Counted from the first letter of the stretch, positions 32,165 to 42,297 are shown. The stretch is DNA of 59,989 nucleotides from Candidatus Enterococcus wittei (GCF_002140175.1 NZ_NGMO01000003.1:179905-239893); one strand, 5' to 3'. The notes: a model not told the origin generated them from the letters alone. Numbers and translations are program-made.

Positions 32165-32806
32165 TCATTCTCCCCAAATACGATTGATCTCATCTTTAAA
32201 TGCCTGTGCCGCTACCATCGGATTCTCCTCTGAAGTGATTCCTCTGCCCACAATAAAGTTAAAAATCGGTAAATGCTGGAATAATGATAAGTTCTTCAGT
32301 GCCAAGCCGCCCGTGACTGACACCTGAAAACCCATATCAATCAAAGTTTTCACCTTTCCCAAATCCTGTTCGCCCCATGTTCCACCTGCTAGCAGCGCAT
32401 CGCGGCTTTGATGATAAACAACTTGAGAAAGACCAATTTCACGCCATGTCTGAGCTTGTTCGAAGGTCCAATCCCCGTATAATTCTACTTGTAGTTCTTT
32501 GATTTTTTGTTGCGCAGCTTGCATCGTCGGTAGCGATGCAGAACAAATCACAGTCATCCAGTCTGCTCCAGAGCGAGCCACATTTTCTGCCACCGTTTCG
32601 CCTGCATCTGCACATTTAGTATCAGCAACAATGGTTTTATCGGGATACATTTGACGGATACAGGAAATGGCTTTACTACCTTCTTGTAAGCATAAGATCG
32701 TACCGATTTCGATAATATCAACGATTTCTCCAACTTTTTTGATATCTGCCAATGCATTTTCAAGCCTATTATGATCAAGAGCAATTTGTAGTTTAGGTCT
32801 TATCAT
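32165..32806 (-). CDS. ulaD: 3-keto-L-gulonate-6-phosphate decarboxylase
   Basis: 213-residue orotidine-decarboxylase-superfamily enzyme that decarboxylates 3-keto-L-gulonate 6-phosphate to L-xylulose 5-phosphate. The family signatures LQIALDHNRLENALADI, IIEIGT and ADTKCADAGE (metal and catalytic Asp/Lys) are visible, as is the phosphate-binding GRGIT near the end. Context (PTS ula genes on one side, ulaE on the other) favours UlaD over hexulose-phosphate synthase. It overlaps the ulaB end by 14 bases. Confidence 0.92.
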   Translation of the reverse strand: MIRPKLQIALDHNRLENALADIKKVGEIVDIIEIGTILCLQEGSKAISCIRQMYPDKTIVADTKCADAGETVAENVARSGADWMTVICSASLPTMQAAQQKIKELQVELYGDWTFEQAQTWREIGLSQVVYHQSRDALLAGGTWGEQDLGKVKTLIDMGFQVSVTGGLALKNLSLFQHLPIFNFIVGRGITSEENPMVAAQAFKDEINRIWGE

Positions 32807-33119
32807 TCGACTTCTCCCGTTCTTTCATTGTGATATACAATGTCGTTTCTTTAAATTTCTCGCCGATTTCTTTCGGCGACATCACATTCTTGATACCAAT
32901 CACTGGAATACCTCGTTCTTTTGCCTGAGTGAACATCGCAATAAAGTTGATGGGTGTAAAGACAATATCATATTGACTGGCAGAACTCTTCCCTTCTGCT
33001 ATTGAACAATGATGGATTTTAGTTATTGGGATAGCTAATTCGTTCATTGCTTTTTTAACACTTTGCATCATCATTAGACTTGTACCTGAACCATTGGCAC
33101 ATGAGACTAAGATCTTCAT
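32793..33119 (-). CDS. ulaB: Ascorbate PTS enzyme IIB
   Basis: 108 residues; phosphocysteine loop KILVSCANGSGTSLMM at the N-terminus accepts phosphate from IIA and passes it to ascorbate. It lies between the IIC and ulaD genes, with GGAGG before the ATG. The short C-terminal extension is charged. Confidence 0.92.
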   Translation of the reverse strand: MKILVSCANGSGTSLMMMQSVKKAMNELAIPITKIHHCSIAEGKSSASQYDIVFTPINFIAMFTQAKERGIPVIGIKNVMSPKEIGEKFKETTLYITMKEREKSNDKT

Positions 33120-33134
33120 AAAAAAACCTCCTTA

Positions 33135-34625
33135 TTAGTTATGTACACCAAATTTTTCTGCATATTTTTCATAGTCTTCCACAATCAAAAAATACCCTTC
33201 TGGATTTTTTCGATATTGTAGTTGTGGAATAATCAACAACCCAATCACAACTAGTGCCGCACCAGCATATCCTAAAACCTTCATCAAAATCGTAAACATT
33301 GGCCAAGCACTTGCCCAATCAAACATACCGATATACCCGCCATAACGTGACAACCCGATCCAAGTAGCAAACAATGCCGAACCTCCTACTTGAATCAAGC
33401 CCGATAAAAATGGAAGTAAACAAGCCGCCTTAAACCCACCTCGGTTATTTGCAAAAACTGCGATCACTGCATTATCAAAGAAAAGCGGAATGAAACCAGC
33501 AATAACGATTGTTGGTGACTGGAATACGATCAGTAACAAGATCATTAAAAACTGCCCTAATGCGCCAAAGAGAAAACCAATAGTGACTGCATTTGGTGAA
33601 CCAAAACCAAATGTGGCCGCTACATCAATACCAGGAACTGCGCCTGGTAAAATCGTCTGGGATATCCCTTGAAAGGACTGGGTCAGCTCATCCACAAATG
33701 TTCGTACACCTAATTGTAAAATCGCCAAGTAAACTGCAAAGTTTAATGAAGTCGTTATGATATAGAAGACAAAGCTTTGCCCTGGCACCATGAACTCTGA
33801 TTCAATCAAATACTCTTGCCCTAATACCAACAAAATGATGCCAAAAAAGAAAAGCATCAATAAAGCTGTAGCCACCATGTTTTCATTGAAGATCGATAAA
33901 AACCCTGGAAATTCCATTTCCTCGATTTTTTTACTTGCCTTTCCTGCTCCTGATTTTCGCCGACTACGTTCCCCCCACCATTCCGCTACACTTGCGGAAA
34001 GAAAAATCCCAAACATTTGCTGATGAGCGACAGCAAAACCAGCCCCTGCAGTTAATTCTTGAGTGATCCCTACTGTAAGGTTGGAAGCCACAGCCCAATA
34101 ACAACCTAGGATGATCCCCATGAATACTAATACTTCGATTCTTCCAAGGTCAGGAAAGCAAAAGAGCAAGATCCAAAATGCCGTAGCTGCTTGTTGGATT
34201 TGGACATTTCCTGTTGTAAAAACAGCTCTAAGTTTCGTATATCTTTGAAACTTTACTAACAGAATATTTAAGACAAATGCAATCAAAAGGAGGATCATAA
34301 CATCTCCAAATGTTCGACCAAATGTCTCCATTAATCCCGAATCTACTGCATTTTGACCAAAATAAGGATCTGTCACCATCGCATCTAAATTAAAGCGATC
34401 TTTCAAGCCAACTAGGATCGGGCGGAAATTATTCACGAGGCCAGCCGACCCTACACTCAAAATAAAGTAACCGACTGTGGCTTTTAGAAAACCCGCCAAA
34501 CATTCATGAAAAGGTCGACGTAGCAATAAATACCCTAATAAAACGATGGAACCAATCAAATAAGCTGGTTGTGTCAAAATATTTGTAGCAAAATATGTCC
34601 AAATACTTAGTAAATACTCCCCCAT
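33135..34625 (-). CDS. ulaA: Ascorbate PTS permease IIC (UlaA/SgaT)
   Basis: Membrane transport component, 496 residues and about eleven helices. Typical UlaA pieces are GFLKATVGYFILSVGSAGL, ELTAGAGFAVAHQQMFGI and PGAVPGIDVAATFGFGSPNA. It moves L-ascorbate across the membrane with phosphorylation by UlaB. It lies ten bases after ulaC and fifteen before ulaB. Confidence 0.94.
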   Translation of the reverse strand: MGEYLLSIWTYFATNILTQPAYLIGSIVLLGYLLLRRPFHECLAGFLKATVGYFILSVGSAGLVNNFRPILVGLKDRFNLDAMVTDPYFGQNAVDSGLMETFGRTFGDVMILLLIAFVLNILLVKFQRYTKLRAVFTTGNVQIQQAATAFWILLFCFPDLGRIEVLVFMGIILGCYWAVASNLTVGITQELTAGAGFAVAHQQMFGIFLSASVAEWWGERSRRKSGAGKASKKIEEMEFPGFLSIFNENMVATALLMLFFFGIILLVLGQEYLIESEFMVPGQSFVFYIITTSLNFAVYLAILQLGVRTFVDELTQSFQGISQTILPGAVPGIDVAATFGFGSPNAVTIGFLFGALGQFLMILLLIVFQSPTIVIAGFIPLFFDNAVIAVFANNRGGFKAACLLPFLSGLIQVGGSALFATWIGLSRYGGYIGMFDWASAWPMFTILMKVLGYAGAALVVIGLLIIPQLQYRKNPEGYFLIVEDYEKYAEKFGVHN

Positions 34626-34634
34626 AATTCCCTC

Positions 34635-35102
34635 CTATTTCTCATAATACGCCATCACTTCTCTATACTCGTCGATCGTTGTTGTAGCAAGTAGACTTTC
34701 GATCATCCCTTCTGTCATCAACAACTCGGTAAGCTGTTGGATATTTTTTAAATGTTCATTGGGTTCTTTTGCTGCTAAGGTAAAAAATAAACTGGCTGTA
34801 TTTTTTGAATCATCAAATTGGATAGGTTGCTTGAATTTGGTAAAAGCAATTGCTGTACCAAATACATTCGGACTTTTTTGCGAAGAATGAGGCATCGCAA
34901 CTTGTGGTGCGAGAAGGATATAAGCACCATATTGTTCCACGCAATCGATCAGTTCTTCGATATAATAGTGGTTGATTACCTTTTTTTCTAACAAACGCAT
35001 ACAACTTTCAGCAATAGCCTCCCGCCAATCACTGATGTCTTTTTCCACATAGTTGACTAAGTCATTCTTAAAAAAATAAGTCAGCATTTGATCATTTGGC
35101 AT
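34635..35102 (-). CDS. ulaC: Ascorbate PTS enzyme IIA (UlaC)
   Basis: Fructose/mannitol-type IIA domain. The phospho-histidine is in VAMPHSSQ, and YGAYILLAPQ precedes it. The frame is open to a TTG at 35198, but family alignment begins near MLTYFFKNDLVNYVEK. I place the start at ATG 35102 (155 residues), where TGATG overlaps the stop of a 15-codon upstream ORF; ATG 35087 is the alternative. Upstream, a strong binding site (AAGGAGAAGGG) faces an ATG followed at once by TAA, so the 5' end is odd and the start uncertain. First PTS gene of the cluster. Confidence 0.85.
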   Translation of the reverse strand: MPNDQMLTYFFKNDLVNYVEKDISDWREAIAESCMRLLEKKVINHYYIEELIDCVEQYGAYILLAPQVAMPHSSQKSPNVFGTAIAFTKFKQPIQFDDSKNTASLFFTLAAKEPNEHLKNIQQLTELLMTEGMIESLLATTTIDEYREVMAYYEK

Positions 35103-35369
35103 CAAAAATCTATAGTTATAACCAACATTTCCTGATTTCTTCGACCCATAGTGGTTACATTTTTTGATCCCTTCTCCTTGTATATTTAGATTACTCAATT
35201 AATCAGCTATTCCGTTTTAATTAGCTGTTATTTTATCTATAATTGAGTTAGACGCTGTGGACTATTACTTTCTCCACCAGATTCCTCTCTTTTATTTATT
35301 TCACTTCCAACTGCTGTAATCTGCTTCCTAGCCACGAATAATTTTCATGTTTTGAACTTTATCCTGTTA

Positions 35370-36431
35370 TTACAAAAAAGATGGATAGGGTACATCATTT
35401 TCCTGTGCAAAAACATCACTAAATCCACGATCAAATTGAAACATAAGCTCCGATTTCTCTTCTGGATACGTGTATTTACCGCCTACTTGCCAAATATATG
35501 GCACAAATGGATACTTCAAACGGTCTTTTTTCATTCGCCATAATTCTGTGATTTCTTTAGGATCAGCTATAAAGTTGGACCAGATATCGTAATGGACTGG
35601 GATCAATACTTTTGCTCTTAGTGATTCCGCCATACGTAGAAGGTCACTTGCGGTCATCTTGTCCGTGATCCCTCTTGGGTTTTCCCCAAATGCACCAAGG
35701 CAAATATCAATTTGGTATTCATTCCCATGTTTAGCAAATAAGTTAGAATAATGGGAATCACCTGCGTGATAAATCGCCCCACCAGAAGTTTGGAATAGAT
35801 AATTCACAGCGATATCATCCATGATTGGAGGAAGTTGTCCTTTTAGCTGGACACTTGGATTTTCTTGTGTGATCAGCGCTGTGCGGTCAAAAGCTTCTAA
35901 TACAACGAGGTTGGTTTCACCAATCTTCACCACGTCTCCTGGCTGTACGATTTGCGTTTTCTTCTGTGGAATCCCCCAAGAAAGCCAGATGTTCACCACT
36001 TCTTTTGGACCAATGAAGCGAGCATCAGGACAATTTTGGTGTACTGCTGCTGCCGTATGGATATCTAAGTGATCAGAGTGGATATGCGTCACAACTAACG
36101 CATCGATTTGTTTTATTTCAAACGGATCAATCACAAAAGGTTGCATTCGTAAATTGGGTTGCATTTTTTTTGTGCCACTCATCCGCATCATTTGATGTCC
36201 TTTTTTCATTTCACCATTTCCATGACTACGTTTGCCTGTACCACACCACAAGTCACATAGTATATTCGTTCCTTCGTGAGTTTTGATCCATAGTCCAGTA
36301 CACCCCAACCACCACATAGATACGTTTTTTTCTTCTACTTCTTCCATTTCAATTGCTTCATTCAAATACGTTCCCCATTCTGGAAAAGTTGAAACTAACC
36401 ATTTTTCTTTCGTTACTTCGTTAACATGCAT
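35370..36431 (-). CDS. ulaG: L-ascorbate-6-phosphate lactonase
   Basis: Metallo-beta-lactamase-fold lactonase, 353 residues, opening the ring of L-ascorbate 6-phosphate to 3-keto-L-gulonate 6-phosphate. Metal ligands lie in [13 protein letters not shown]; other family marks are [15 protein letters not shown] and [11 protein letters not shown]. It is first in the minus-strand ula group, divergent from the ulaR-type regulator and about 270 bp from ulaC. Confidence 0.95.
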   Translation of the reverse strand: MHVNEVTKEKWLVSTFPEWGTYLNEAIEMEEVEEKNVSMWWLGCTGLWIKTHEGTNILCDLWCGTGKRSHGNGEMKKGHQMMRMSGTKKMQPNLRMQPFVIDPFEIKQIDALVVTHIHSDHLDIHTAAAVHQNCPDARFIGPKEVVNIWLSWGIPQKKTQIVQPGDVVKIGETNLVVLEAFDRTALITQENPSVQLKGQLPPIMDDIAVNYLFQTSGGAIYHAGDSHYSNLFAKHGNEYQIDICLGAFGENPRGITDKMTASDLLRMAESLRAKVLIPVHYDIWSNFIADPKEITELWRMKKDRLKYPFVPYIWQVGGKYTYPEEKSELMFQFDRGFSDVFAQENDVPYPSFL

Positions 36432-36478
36432 CCATTAATTCCCCCTTCGAATATTGACTTCTTTGTTCACCCTTAATG

Positions 36479-36572
36479 ATAAAGCGCTAACAAAATCATT
36501 TAAATCCCTCGATATGACCGTTGTTGATTTTTATGATTTTTTCCATTTTTTTAATGATCGTTTCGTTATAAT
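36479..36572. promoter_or_regulatory. Divergent ulaG/ulaR control region with a cre-like site
   Basis: ATAAAGCGCTAACA (36479-36492) matches 10 of 14 positions of the catabolite-responsive consensus TGAAAGCGCTTTCA, suggesting CcpA control of ulaG. TATAAT at 36567-36572 is a good -10 for the rightward regulator gene; its -35 is weak. Confidence 0.5.
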
Positions 36573-36612
36573 CAATCATATAAACAAAAAAAATTCCTCA
36601 GGAGGAAAAGCC

Positions 36613-37380
36613 ATGAAAAAACCAATACATATGATCGAAAAAAGACACCGAGAAATCCTTGAACTTTTAGAAGCACGCAAAAAAATGAGAACAATCGAAC
36701 TTGCGACTGAGCTACAAGTTTCCCTTAGTACGATCCGACGTGATCTCAGCATATTAGAAGACAAGAATGAAATTATTAGAGAATACGGTCATTGTCTATT
36801 CAATTTTGATAACAAACTGAATTTCGATGAATCTGGTCCAATCAGGCTCAAACGTCAGATTGCCCACCATGCAAGCCAATATATCCGTGATTACGATACG
36901 ATTTTTATCAATTCCAGTTCCACCGCTTTAGCGATACTCGATTACTTGGCTTCTCATTATGTGACAGTCGTTACCAACAATTTGAAAGTCGTCTCTTCCG
37001 TCCACCATTCCAATTACACCTATGTATTGACTGGTGGAGAATTACGTGTTCCAAAAGAAGTCCTCGTCGGAGATATCGCAATCCGCACGTTGACAGATAT
37101 GAACGCTGACGTATGTGTGATTGGCTGTAGTGGTGTGGATATAAAAAATGGGGTGACTACGAAAATCCTTAATGAATCAAAAATCAATGAGTGGATGATC
37201 AATAAAACGACTCGATGCAAAATATTAGTTGCGGATCATCGAAAAATCGGTTTGACCTCCAAGTTCAAAATTGCAGAAATTACCGCTTTTGATTATTTGA
37301 TTACGGATGAATTTTGTTCACCTAATTTAGCCAAACAACTTGAAAAATTAGGAATCAAAGTTATTCGGGTCAATTTATAG
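36613..37380 (+). CDS. ulaR: DeoR family regulator of the ula genes
   Basis: 255 residues from ATG 36613 with AGGAGG eight bases upstream (the longer upstream frame has no binding site and would translate the promoter). N-terminal DeoR helix-turn-helix: RHREILELLEARKKMRT, then LATELQVSLSTIRRDLSILE. The C-terminal sugar-phosphate-sensing domain has YVLTGGELRVPKEVLVG and CKILVADHRKIG. Divergent position to ulaG argues that it represses the ascorbate genes, with a phosphorylated intermediate as likely inducer. Symbol inferred from context. Confidence 0.85.
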   Translation: MKKPIHMIEKRHREILELLEARKKMRTIELATELQVSLSTIRRDLSILEDKNEIIREYGHCLFNFDNKLNFDESGPIRLKRQIAHHASQYIRDYDTIFINSSSTALAILDYLASHYVTVVTNNLKVVSSVHHSNYTYVLTGGELRVPKEVLVGDIAIRTLTDMNADVCVIGCSGVDIKNGVTTKILNESKINEWMINKTTRCKILVADHRKIGLTSKFKIAEITAFDYLITDEFCSPNLAKQLEKLGIKVIRVNL

Positions 37381-37530
37381 CCTTCCATGGTCTCACCTTC
37401 TTTCATATAAATCAAAAAAATAGAACAGATTATTTGCCTGTTTAAAAAACAAAGGGTAAGATAAAATTTGTAACCGCTATCATACTTTTTTAATTATCTA
37501 TCTTTAATTTAGGAGAAAGAAGGCATCAAC

Positions 37531-38634
37531 ATGGAAAAACATTATCAAGCTGGTACACATGAAGGAATGATTCAATTTATCAATATGGAAGATTTAGAAC
37601 TTGCAGCGACTCAAGTCATCCCTAGTGGAGGCTATGGTTATATTAGTAGTGGTGCTGGTGATTTATTCACCTTCCAAGAAAACGAGAAAGCATTCAATCA
37701 TCAATTGATTATTCCACACGTCCTTAAAGATGTCGAAAACCCTGATACGATGACACATTTCTCAGATGATCTATTATCAGCTCCTATCATCATGGCACCA
37801 GTTGCTGCTCATGGGTTAGCTCATTTCCAAGCAGAGAAAGCTTCAGCCAAGGGTGTGTCTGAGTTTGGGACGATCTATACTGCCAGTTCCTATGCTTCCT
37901 GTACACTTGAGGAAATTCGTGAAGCCGGTGGAAAAAATGCTCCTCAATGGTTCCAGTTTTACATGAGCAAAGATGATGGAATCAATCTGGACATTTTAGA
38001 AATGGCAAAACGTAACGGTGCTAAAGCGATTGTCTTGACAGCAGATGCAACAGTTGGTGGTAATCGTGAAACAGACCGTCGGAATGGGTTCACCTTCCCC
38101 CTACCGATGCCAATCGTTCAAGCCTATCAATCAGGTGTCGGACAAACAATGGATGCAGTCTATCACTCTTCCAAACAAAAACTGAGTCCTAAAGATGTCG
38201 AATTCATTACGACTCATTCTGATCTACCTGTCTATGTGAAAGGTGTTCAATCTGAAGATGATGTTTATCGTTCCTTAGATGCCGGTGCTCAAGGTATTTG
38301 GGTATCTAATCATGGCGGACGACAACTAGATGGTGGCCCAGCAGCATTTGATTCTTTGAAATACGTAGCAGAAGCTGTGGATAAACGTGTGCCGATTGTT
38401 TTTGATAGTGGTGTTCGCCGTGGACAACACGTCTTTAAAGCTATTGCTTCTGGAGCAGATTTAGTAGCAATCGGTAGACCTGCCATCTACGGTCTAGCAC
38501 TTGGCGGAAGCACAGGGATCAAACAAGTCTTTGACTTTTTCAAAAACGAGTTAGAAATGGTGATGCAATTAGCTGGTACCCAAACTATTGAAGATATTAA
38601 AAATGTCACGTTGCGGGAAAATCGCTTTATCTAA
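37531..38634 (+). CDS. lox: FMN-dependent L-lactate oxidase (alpha-hydroxyacid oxidase family)
   Basis: 367 residues, resembling Aerococcus viridans lactate oxidase along its length: PIIMAPVAAHGLAHFQAEKA, WFQFYMSKDD (Y144), ILTADATVGGNRETD (R179), VYVKGVQ (K237) and the catalytic IWVSNHGGRQLDGGPAAFD (H261, R264). It would oxidise L-lactate to pyruvate with O2, releasing H2O2. The loop after the catalytic His is LDGGP, as in glycolate-oxidase-type members, rather than the LYEAP I recall for the Aerococcus enzyme. Substrate choice within 2-hydroxyacids is therefore likely but not proven. AGGAG precedes the ATG; a strong terminator follows. Confidence 0.85.
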   Translation: MEKHYQAGTHEGMIQFINMEDLELAATQVIPSGGYGYISSGAGDLFTFQENEKAFNHQLIIPHVLKDVENPDTMTHFSDDLLSAPIIMAPVAAHGLAHFQAEKASAKGVSEFGTIYTASSYASCTLEEIREAGGKNAPQWFQFYMSKDDGINLDILEMAKRNGAKAIVLTADATVGGNRETDRRNGFTFPLPMPIVQAYQSGVGQTMDAVYHSSKQKLSPKDVEFITTHSDLPVYVKGVQSEDDVYRSLDAGAQGIWVSNHGGRQLDGGPAAFDSLKYVAEAVDKRVPIVFDSGVRRGQHVFKAIASGADLVAIGRPAIYGLALGGSTGIKQVFDFFKNELEMVMQLAGTQTIEDIKNVTLRENRFI

Positions 38635-38685
38635 AAATTAGAATTTCCTTATCATGTATTGAACCAAGATCAACCAATATTCTTA

Positions 38686-38740
38686 CAAAAGAAAAACAAG
38701 GATATGAACACTATTCGTTCTTATCCTTGTTTTTCTTTTG
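38686..38740 (+). terminator. Terminator after lactate oxidase
   Basis: Long perfect arms, CAAAAGAAAAACAAGGATA and its complement, surround a 17-base loop, with T-rich 3' side. Confidence 0.85.
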
Positions 38741-38942
38741 AACTAAATAAATCAATCCCCACCTATTTCTATAAAAAGCAGAAACAACAACTTCTTCACA
38801 GATACAAGACCAATCACCAATGTTTATTGAATAGCAAATGAGGTAGACCTAGTAAATTCAAAAATTTCTTCACTTTTTTACCCATTAGACTTTTGATTCG
38901 TAAATCCTCTCATATAAATAATATTTATCATAGATAAACCTT

Positions 38943-38972
38943 TTGACTATAGTATTGTCAAGCACCTATACT
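38943..38972 (+). promoter_or_regulatory. Promoter of the malolactic operon
   Basis: TTGACT (38943-38948), an 18-base spacer and TATACT (38967-38972), 33 bp upstream of the malolactic enzyme start. Confidence 0.7.
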
Positions 38973-39004
38973 GCGTTGGTATTAAAAATTAGGAGGAATC
39001 AAAC

Positions 39005-40645
39005 ATGCTTAAAGGATTAAACTTATTAAACAATCCATTTCTAAATAAAGGAACTGCCTTTACCAAGGAAGAACGCGCAAAATATGGAATCACTGGGATG
39101 CTTCCAAGCACTGTACAAACATTAGAACAACAGTCTGTTCAAGCATACGGACAATATTTAAGCAAAACATCCGATTTAGAAAAACGGATTTTCTTGATGA
39201 ACTTATTCAATACCAATCGGACACTTTTTTATAAATTGATGGGCCAACATTTAGTAGAATTTATGCCGATCGTTTATGATCCTGTGGTTGCTGATTCGAT
39301 TGAACAATATAATGAAATCTTCTTAAAACCTCAAGATGCAGCTTTCCTTTCAATCGATGATCCTGAAAGCATTAAAGAAAGCTTGAAAAATGCCGCAGAT
39401 GGCCGAGACATTCGTTTGATCGTTGTCACAGATGCAGAAGGAATCCTTGGAATGGGTGACTGGGGCGTAAATGGTGTAGATATTGCAATTGGGAAACTAA
39501 TGGTTTACACAGCTGCGGCAGGGATCAACCCAGCACAAGTCTTACCTGTATCCATTGATGCGGGTACGAACAACGAAGAATTATTGAACAACCCACTTTA
39601 CTTGGGAAATAAACATGCCAGAGTTGAGGGAGCGACTTACTATGAATTTATTGATCAATTCGTAGAAGCAGCAACAAATCTTTTCCCTGAATTGTTATTG
39701 CACTGGGAAGACTTTGGTCGTGGAAATGCAGCAACGATCTTAGAAAAATACGAAAACAAAATCACTACTTTCAATGATGATATCCAAGGAACAGGGATTG
39801 TTGTATTAGCTGGTGTATTAGGTGGATTGAATATTTCTCAAGAATCATTGAAAGATCAAACGATCCTTACATTTGGTGCTGGAACTGCGGGTGTTGGTAT
39901 CGCAAATATCCTTCTAGATGAAATGATCCGCCAAGGGGTGCCAGAAGAAGAAGCACGCAAACACTTCTATCAAGTGGATAAACAAGGCTTATTATTTGAA
40001 GATACAGAAGGTCTTACACCTGGTCAAATTCCATTTGCTCGCAAACGTTCTGAATTCTCAAACCATGCAGAATTAACAACATTAGAATCTGCCGTAAAAG
40101 CCATTCATCCAACGATCATGATTGGTACTTCTACACAACCAGGTGCCTTTACTGAAGAAATCGTCAAAGAAATGGCTGCACATACTCCACGTCCAATTAT
40201 TATGCCTTTGTCTAATCCAACAAAATTAGCAGAAGCTACTGCTCAAGATCTGATTGAATGGACAGATGGTAAAGCTCTAGTTGGTACAGGTATCCCTGCT
40301 GCTGATGTAGAATACAAAGGTGTCACTTACCAAATCGGTCAAGCAAACAATGCGTTGATGTATCCTGGTCTTGGCCTAGGTTTGATTGCTTCAACTGCTA
40401 CTCGTGTCAATGCAGAGATCATCTCCCAAGCAAGTCGTGCACTCGGTGGAATCGTTGATGTGACGAAACCAGGCGCTGCTATCTTGCCACCAGTCGCAAA
40501 AATTACAGAGTTTTCACAAATCATTGCAGAGACAGTCGCTAAATCAGTTGTTGACCAACAATTAAATCGCGAAGAAATCAATGACATCAAAGCAGCAGTT
40601 ACAGCTGCTAAATGGGTACCAGAATACCAAGAGCTAAAAGACTAA
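39005..40645 (+). CDS. mleS: Malolactic enzyme
   Basis: NAD- and Mn-dependent decarboxylation of L-malate to L-lactate and CO2; 546 residues. It closely resembles the Oenococcus/Lactococcus enzyme rather than plain malic enzyme: [20 protein letters not shown]-like start spacing, [70 protein letters not shown] and [17 protein letters not shown] lies before the ATG. It is followed by the matching transporter after a hairpin, so the two may be partly uncoupled. Confidence 0.94.
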   Translation: MLKGLNLLNNPFLNKGTAFTKEERAKYGITGMLPSTVQTLEQQSVQAYGQYLSKTSDLEKRIFLMNLFNTNRTLFYKLMGQHLVEFMPIVYDPVVADSIEQYNEIFLKPQDAAFLSIDDPESIKESLKNAADGRDIRLIVVTDAEGILGMGDWGVNGVDIAIGKLMVYTAAAGINPAQVLPVSIDAGTNNEELLNNPLYLGNKHARVEGATYYEFIDQFVEAATNLFPELLLHWEDFGRGNAATILEKYENKITTFNDDIQGTGIVVLAGVLGGLNISQESLKDQTILTFGAGTAGVGIANILLDEMIRQGVPEEEARKHFYQVDKQGLLFEDTEGLTPGQIPFARKRSEFSNHAELTTLESAVKAIHPTIMIGTSTQPGAFTEEIVKEMAAHTPRPIIMPLSNPTKLAEATAQDLIEWTDGKALVGTGIPAADVEYKGVTYQIGQANNALMYPGLGLGLIASTATRVNAEIISQASRALGGIVDVTKPGAAILPPVAKITEFSQIIAETVAKSVVDQQLNREEINDIKAAVTAAKWVPEYQELKD

Positions 40646-40744
40646 GTGATAGTTAATCCTTCCTGATTATCTACTTTGACAAGTAATATTTAGAAGTTTT
40701 AAAAAAAATTTGACAGCACTAAATTGAATATCTGGCAGAGATTC

Positions 40745-40815
40745 ATGTCTTAGACAACTTGATTCTTGATGAAACAGTGAATCGCTAACAAGCTATCTAA
40801 GACATGTCTTTTTCA
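40745..40815 (+). terminator. Hairpin between malolactic enzyme and its transporter
   Basis: The arms ATGTCTTAGA and TCTAAGACAT are followed by GTCTTTTTC. It could be a partial terminator reducing transporter transcription. Confidence 0.65.
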
Positions 40816-40928
40816 GAAATCTTTTTATCTTGTTGCCTTTAAGAGAATGACTTGTCGTATGTGCTAACTACTTTCCACAAGGTATCCACAGTTTCTCTTA
40901 CTTCACTCAAAGAAAGGATCTGTATAAA

Positions 40929-42254
40929 TTGTCACAACAAAAAAAGCCAACTGATTTATCAGTTGAAGAAAATAAAAAAGAAGGGTTTTGGACAACAACT
41001 ATCAGTGGTGTCAGCTTACCGATCTATTTAATCATGGTTCTCGTGTTGATCGTGGCGATGGCTTTAGGAAAATTGCCTACTAATATGATTGGACCTATTG
41101 CTGTACTTGTTATCTTCGGGAATCTCTTCCATTTTATCGGAACAAAAATCCCTATTGTAAAAAGTTATTTAGGTGGAGGTTCTGTTTTTGCTATCTTTGC
41201 CTCAGCAGCCATTGCGACTTTTGGGATCTTACCTGAGTATGTCGTGAAATCAACAGAGAATTTCGTCAATAATATGGGATTCTTAGACTTTTATATTGCT
41301 GCATTGATCACAGGTAGTATCCTTGGTATGAATCGAAACTTATTGATGAAAGCTTCCGTTCGCTTTATTCCTGTTGCCCTTATTTCCATGATTGCTTCTT
41401 TCTTTGCCGTAGGGCTTGTCGGGATGTTGATCGGCAACGGCTTTGCTAATTCTGTGCTTTACATCTCGTTACCTGCCATGGCTGGTGGTGTTGGAGCAGG
41501 TGCTGTGCCTTTATCAACGATTTATGCAAATGTTTTAGGAACAGATGCCTCTGCCATCATTTCACGTTTGATCCCTGCTACTGCAATGACCAATGTCTTA
41601 GCGATTATTGGTGCAGCTTTAGTGGCTCGTGCTGGTCAGTCTATGCCAAAATTAAACGGAAATGGGAAATTGATGGAAAAAGGCAACCTTGGCGATGGAA
41701 AACCTCGTAACGTCAAACCATCCATTCCACAACTCGGTGTTGGTTTGATGGTCTCTCTTACTTTCTTCATTTTGGGACAAATCTGTAATTACTTTGTACC
41801 AAAAGTTCATGCTTATGCGTTTATGATCATTATCGTGGTGATTTGTAAAATCACCAACGCTTTACCTGAATATTATGAAGATGCAGCGATCATGTTCAAT
41901 AATTTGATTGTTAAAAACTTGACAGCCGCAGTTCTTGCCGGCATCGGTATTGCCTTACTCAACTTGAATGTACTAGCTTCAGCTTTGACTTGGCAATTCG
42001 TCGTTCTATGTTTGACTAGCGTGATCGTTATTTCCCTTGTTTCAGCATTTGTAGGTCGTCTGTTTGGACTATATCCAATCGAATCAACAATTACTGCTGG
42101 CTTGTGTAATAATTCAATGGGTGGTACCGGAAACGTTGCAGTTTTATCTGCTGCAAATCGCATGGAACTCATCGCTTTCGCCCAAATGGGGAATCGTTTA
42201 GGGGGAGCAATCGTCTTGATTATCTCTGGTTTCTTAATGCAATTGCTTTCATAA
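40929..42254 (+). CDS. mleP: Malate/lactate 2-hydroxycarboxylate transporter (MleP/CitP family)
   Basis: Membrane transporter of the 2HCT family, 441 residues, about eleven helices. The two family signatures are ITAGLCNNSMGGTGNVAVLS near the C-terminus and MAGGVGAGAVPLSTIYA in the middle. It exchanges malate for lactate, which with malolactic enzyme conserves energy. The start is TTG with GAAAGGATC upstream. Its position after mleS fixes the probable substrate. Confidence 0.92.
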   Translation: MSQQKKPTDLSVEENKKEGFWTTTISGVSLPIYLIMVLVLIVAMALGKLPTNMIGPIAVLVIFGNLFHFIGTKIPIVKSYLGGGSVFAIFASAAIATFGILPEYVVKSTENFVNNMGFLDFYIAALITGSILGMNRNLLMKASVRFIPVALISMIASFFAVGLVGMLIGNGFANSVLYISLPAMAGGVGAGAVPLSTIYANVLGTDASAIISRLIPATAMTNVLAIIGAALVARAGQSMPKLNGNGKLMEKGNLGDGKPRNVKPSIPQLGVGLMVSLTFFILGQICNYFVPKVHAYAFMIIIVVICKITNALPEYYEDAAIMFNNLIVKNLTAAVLAGIGIALLNLNVLASALTWQFVVLCLTSVIVISLVSAFVGRLFGLYPIESTITAGLCNNSMGGTGNVAVLSAANRMELIAFAQMGNRLGGAIVLIISGFLMQLLS

Positions 42255-42259
42255 AGAGA

Positions 42260-42297
42260 AAAAGCCAACTTTTTGCGATCGTGAGAAGTTGGCTTTT
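42260..42297. terminator. Terminator after the malate transporter
   Basis: The arms AAAGCCAACTT and AAGTTGGCTTT surround a 15-base loop, with T-rich 3' side; it also serves the converging GNAT remnant. Confidence 0.85.

Noticed and set aside
36454-36612. N-terminal extension of the DeoR regulator
   Set aside because: It would translate through the -10 box and cre-like site; the ATG at 36613 has a strong binding site and begins the normal domain.
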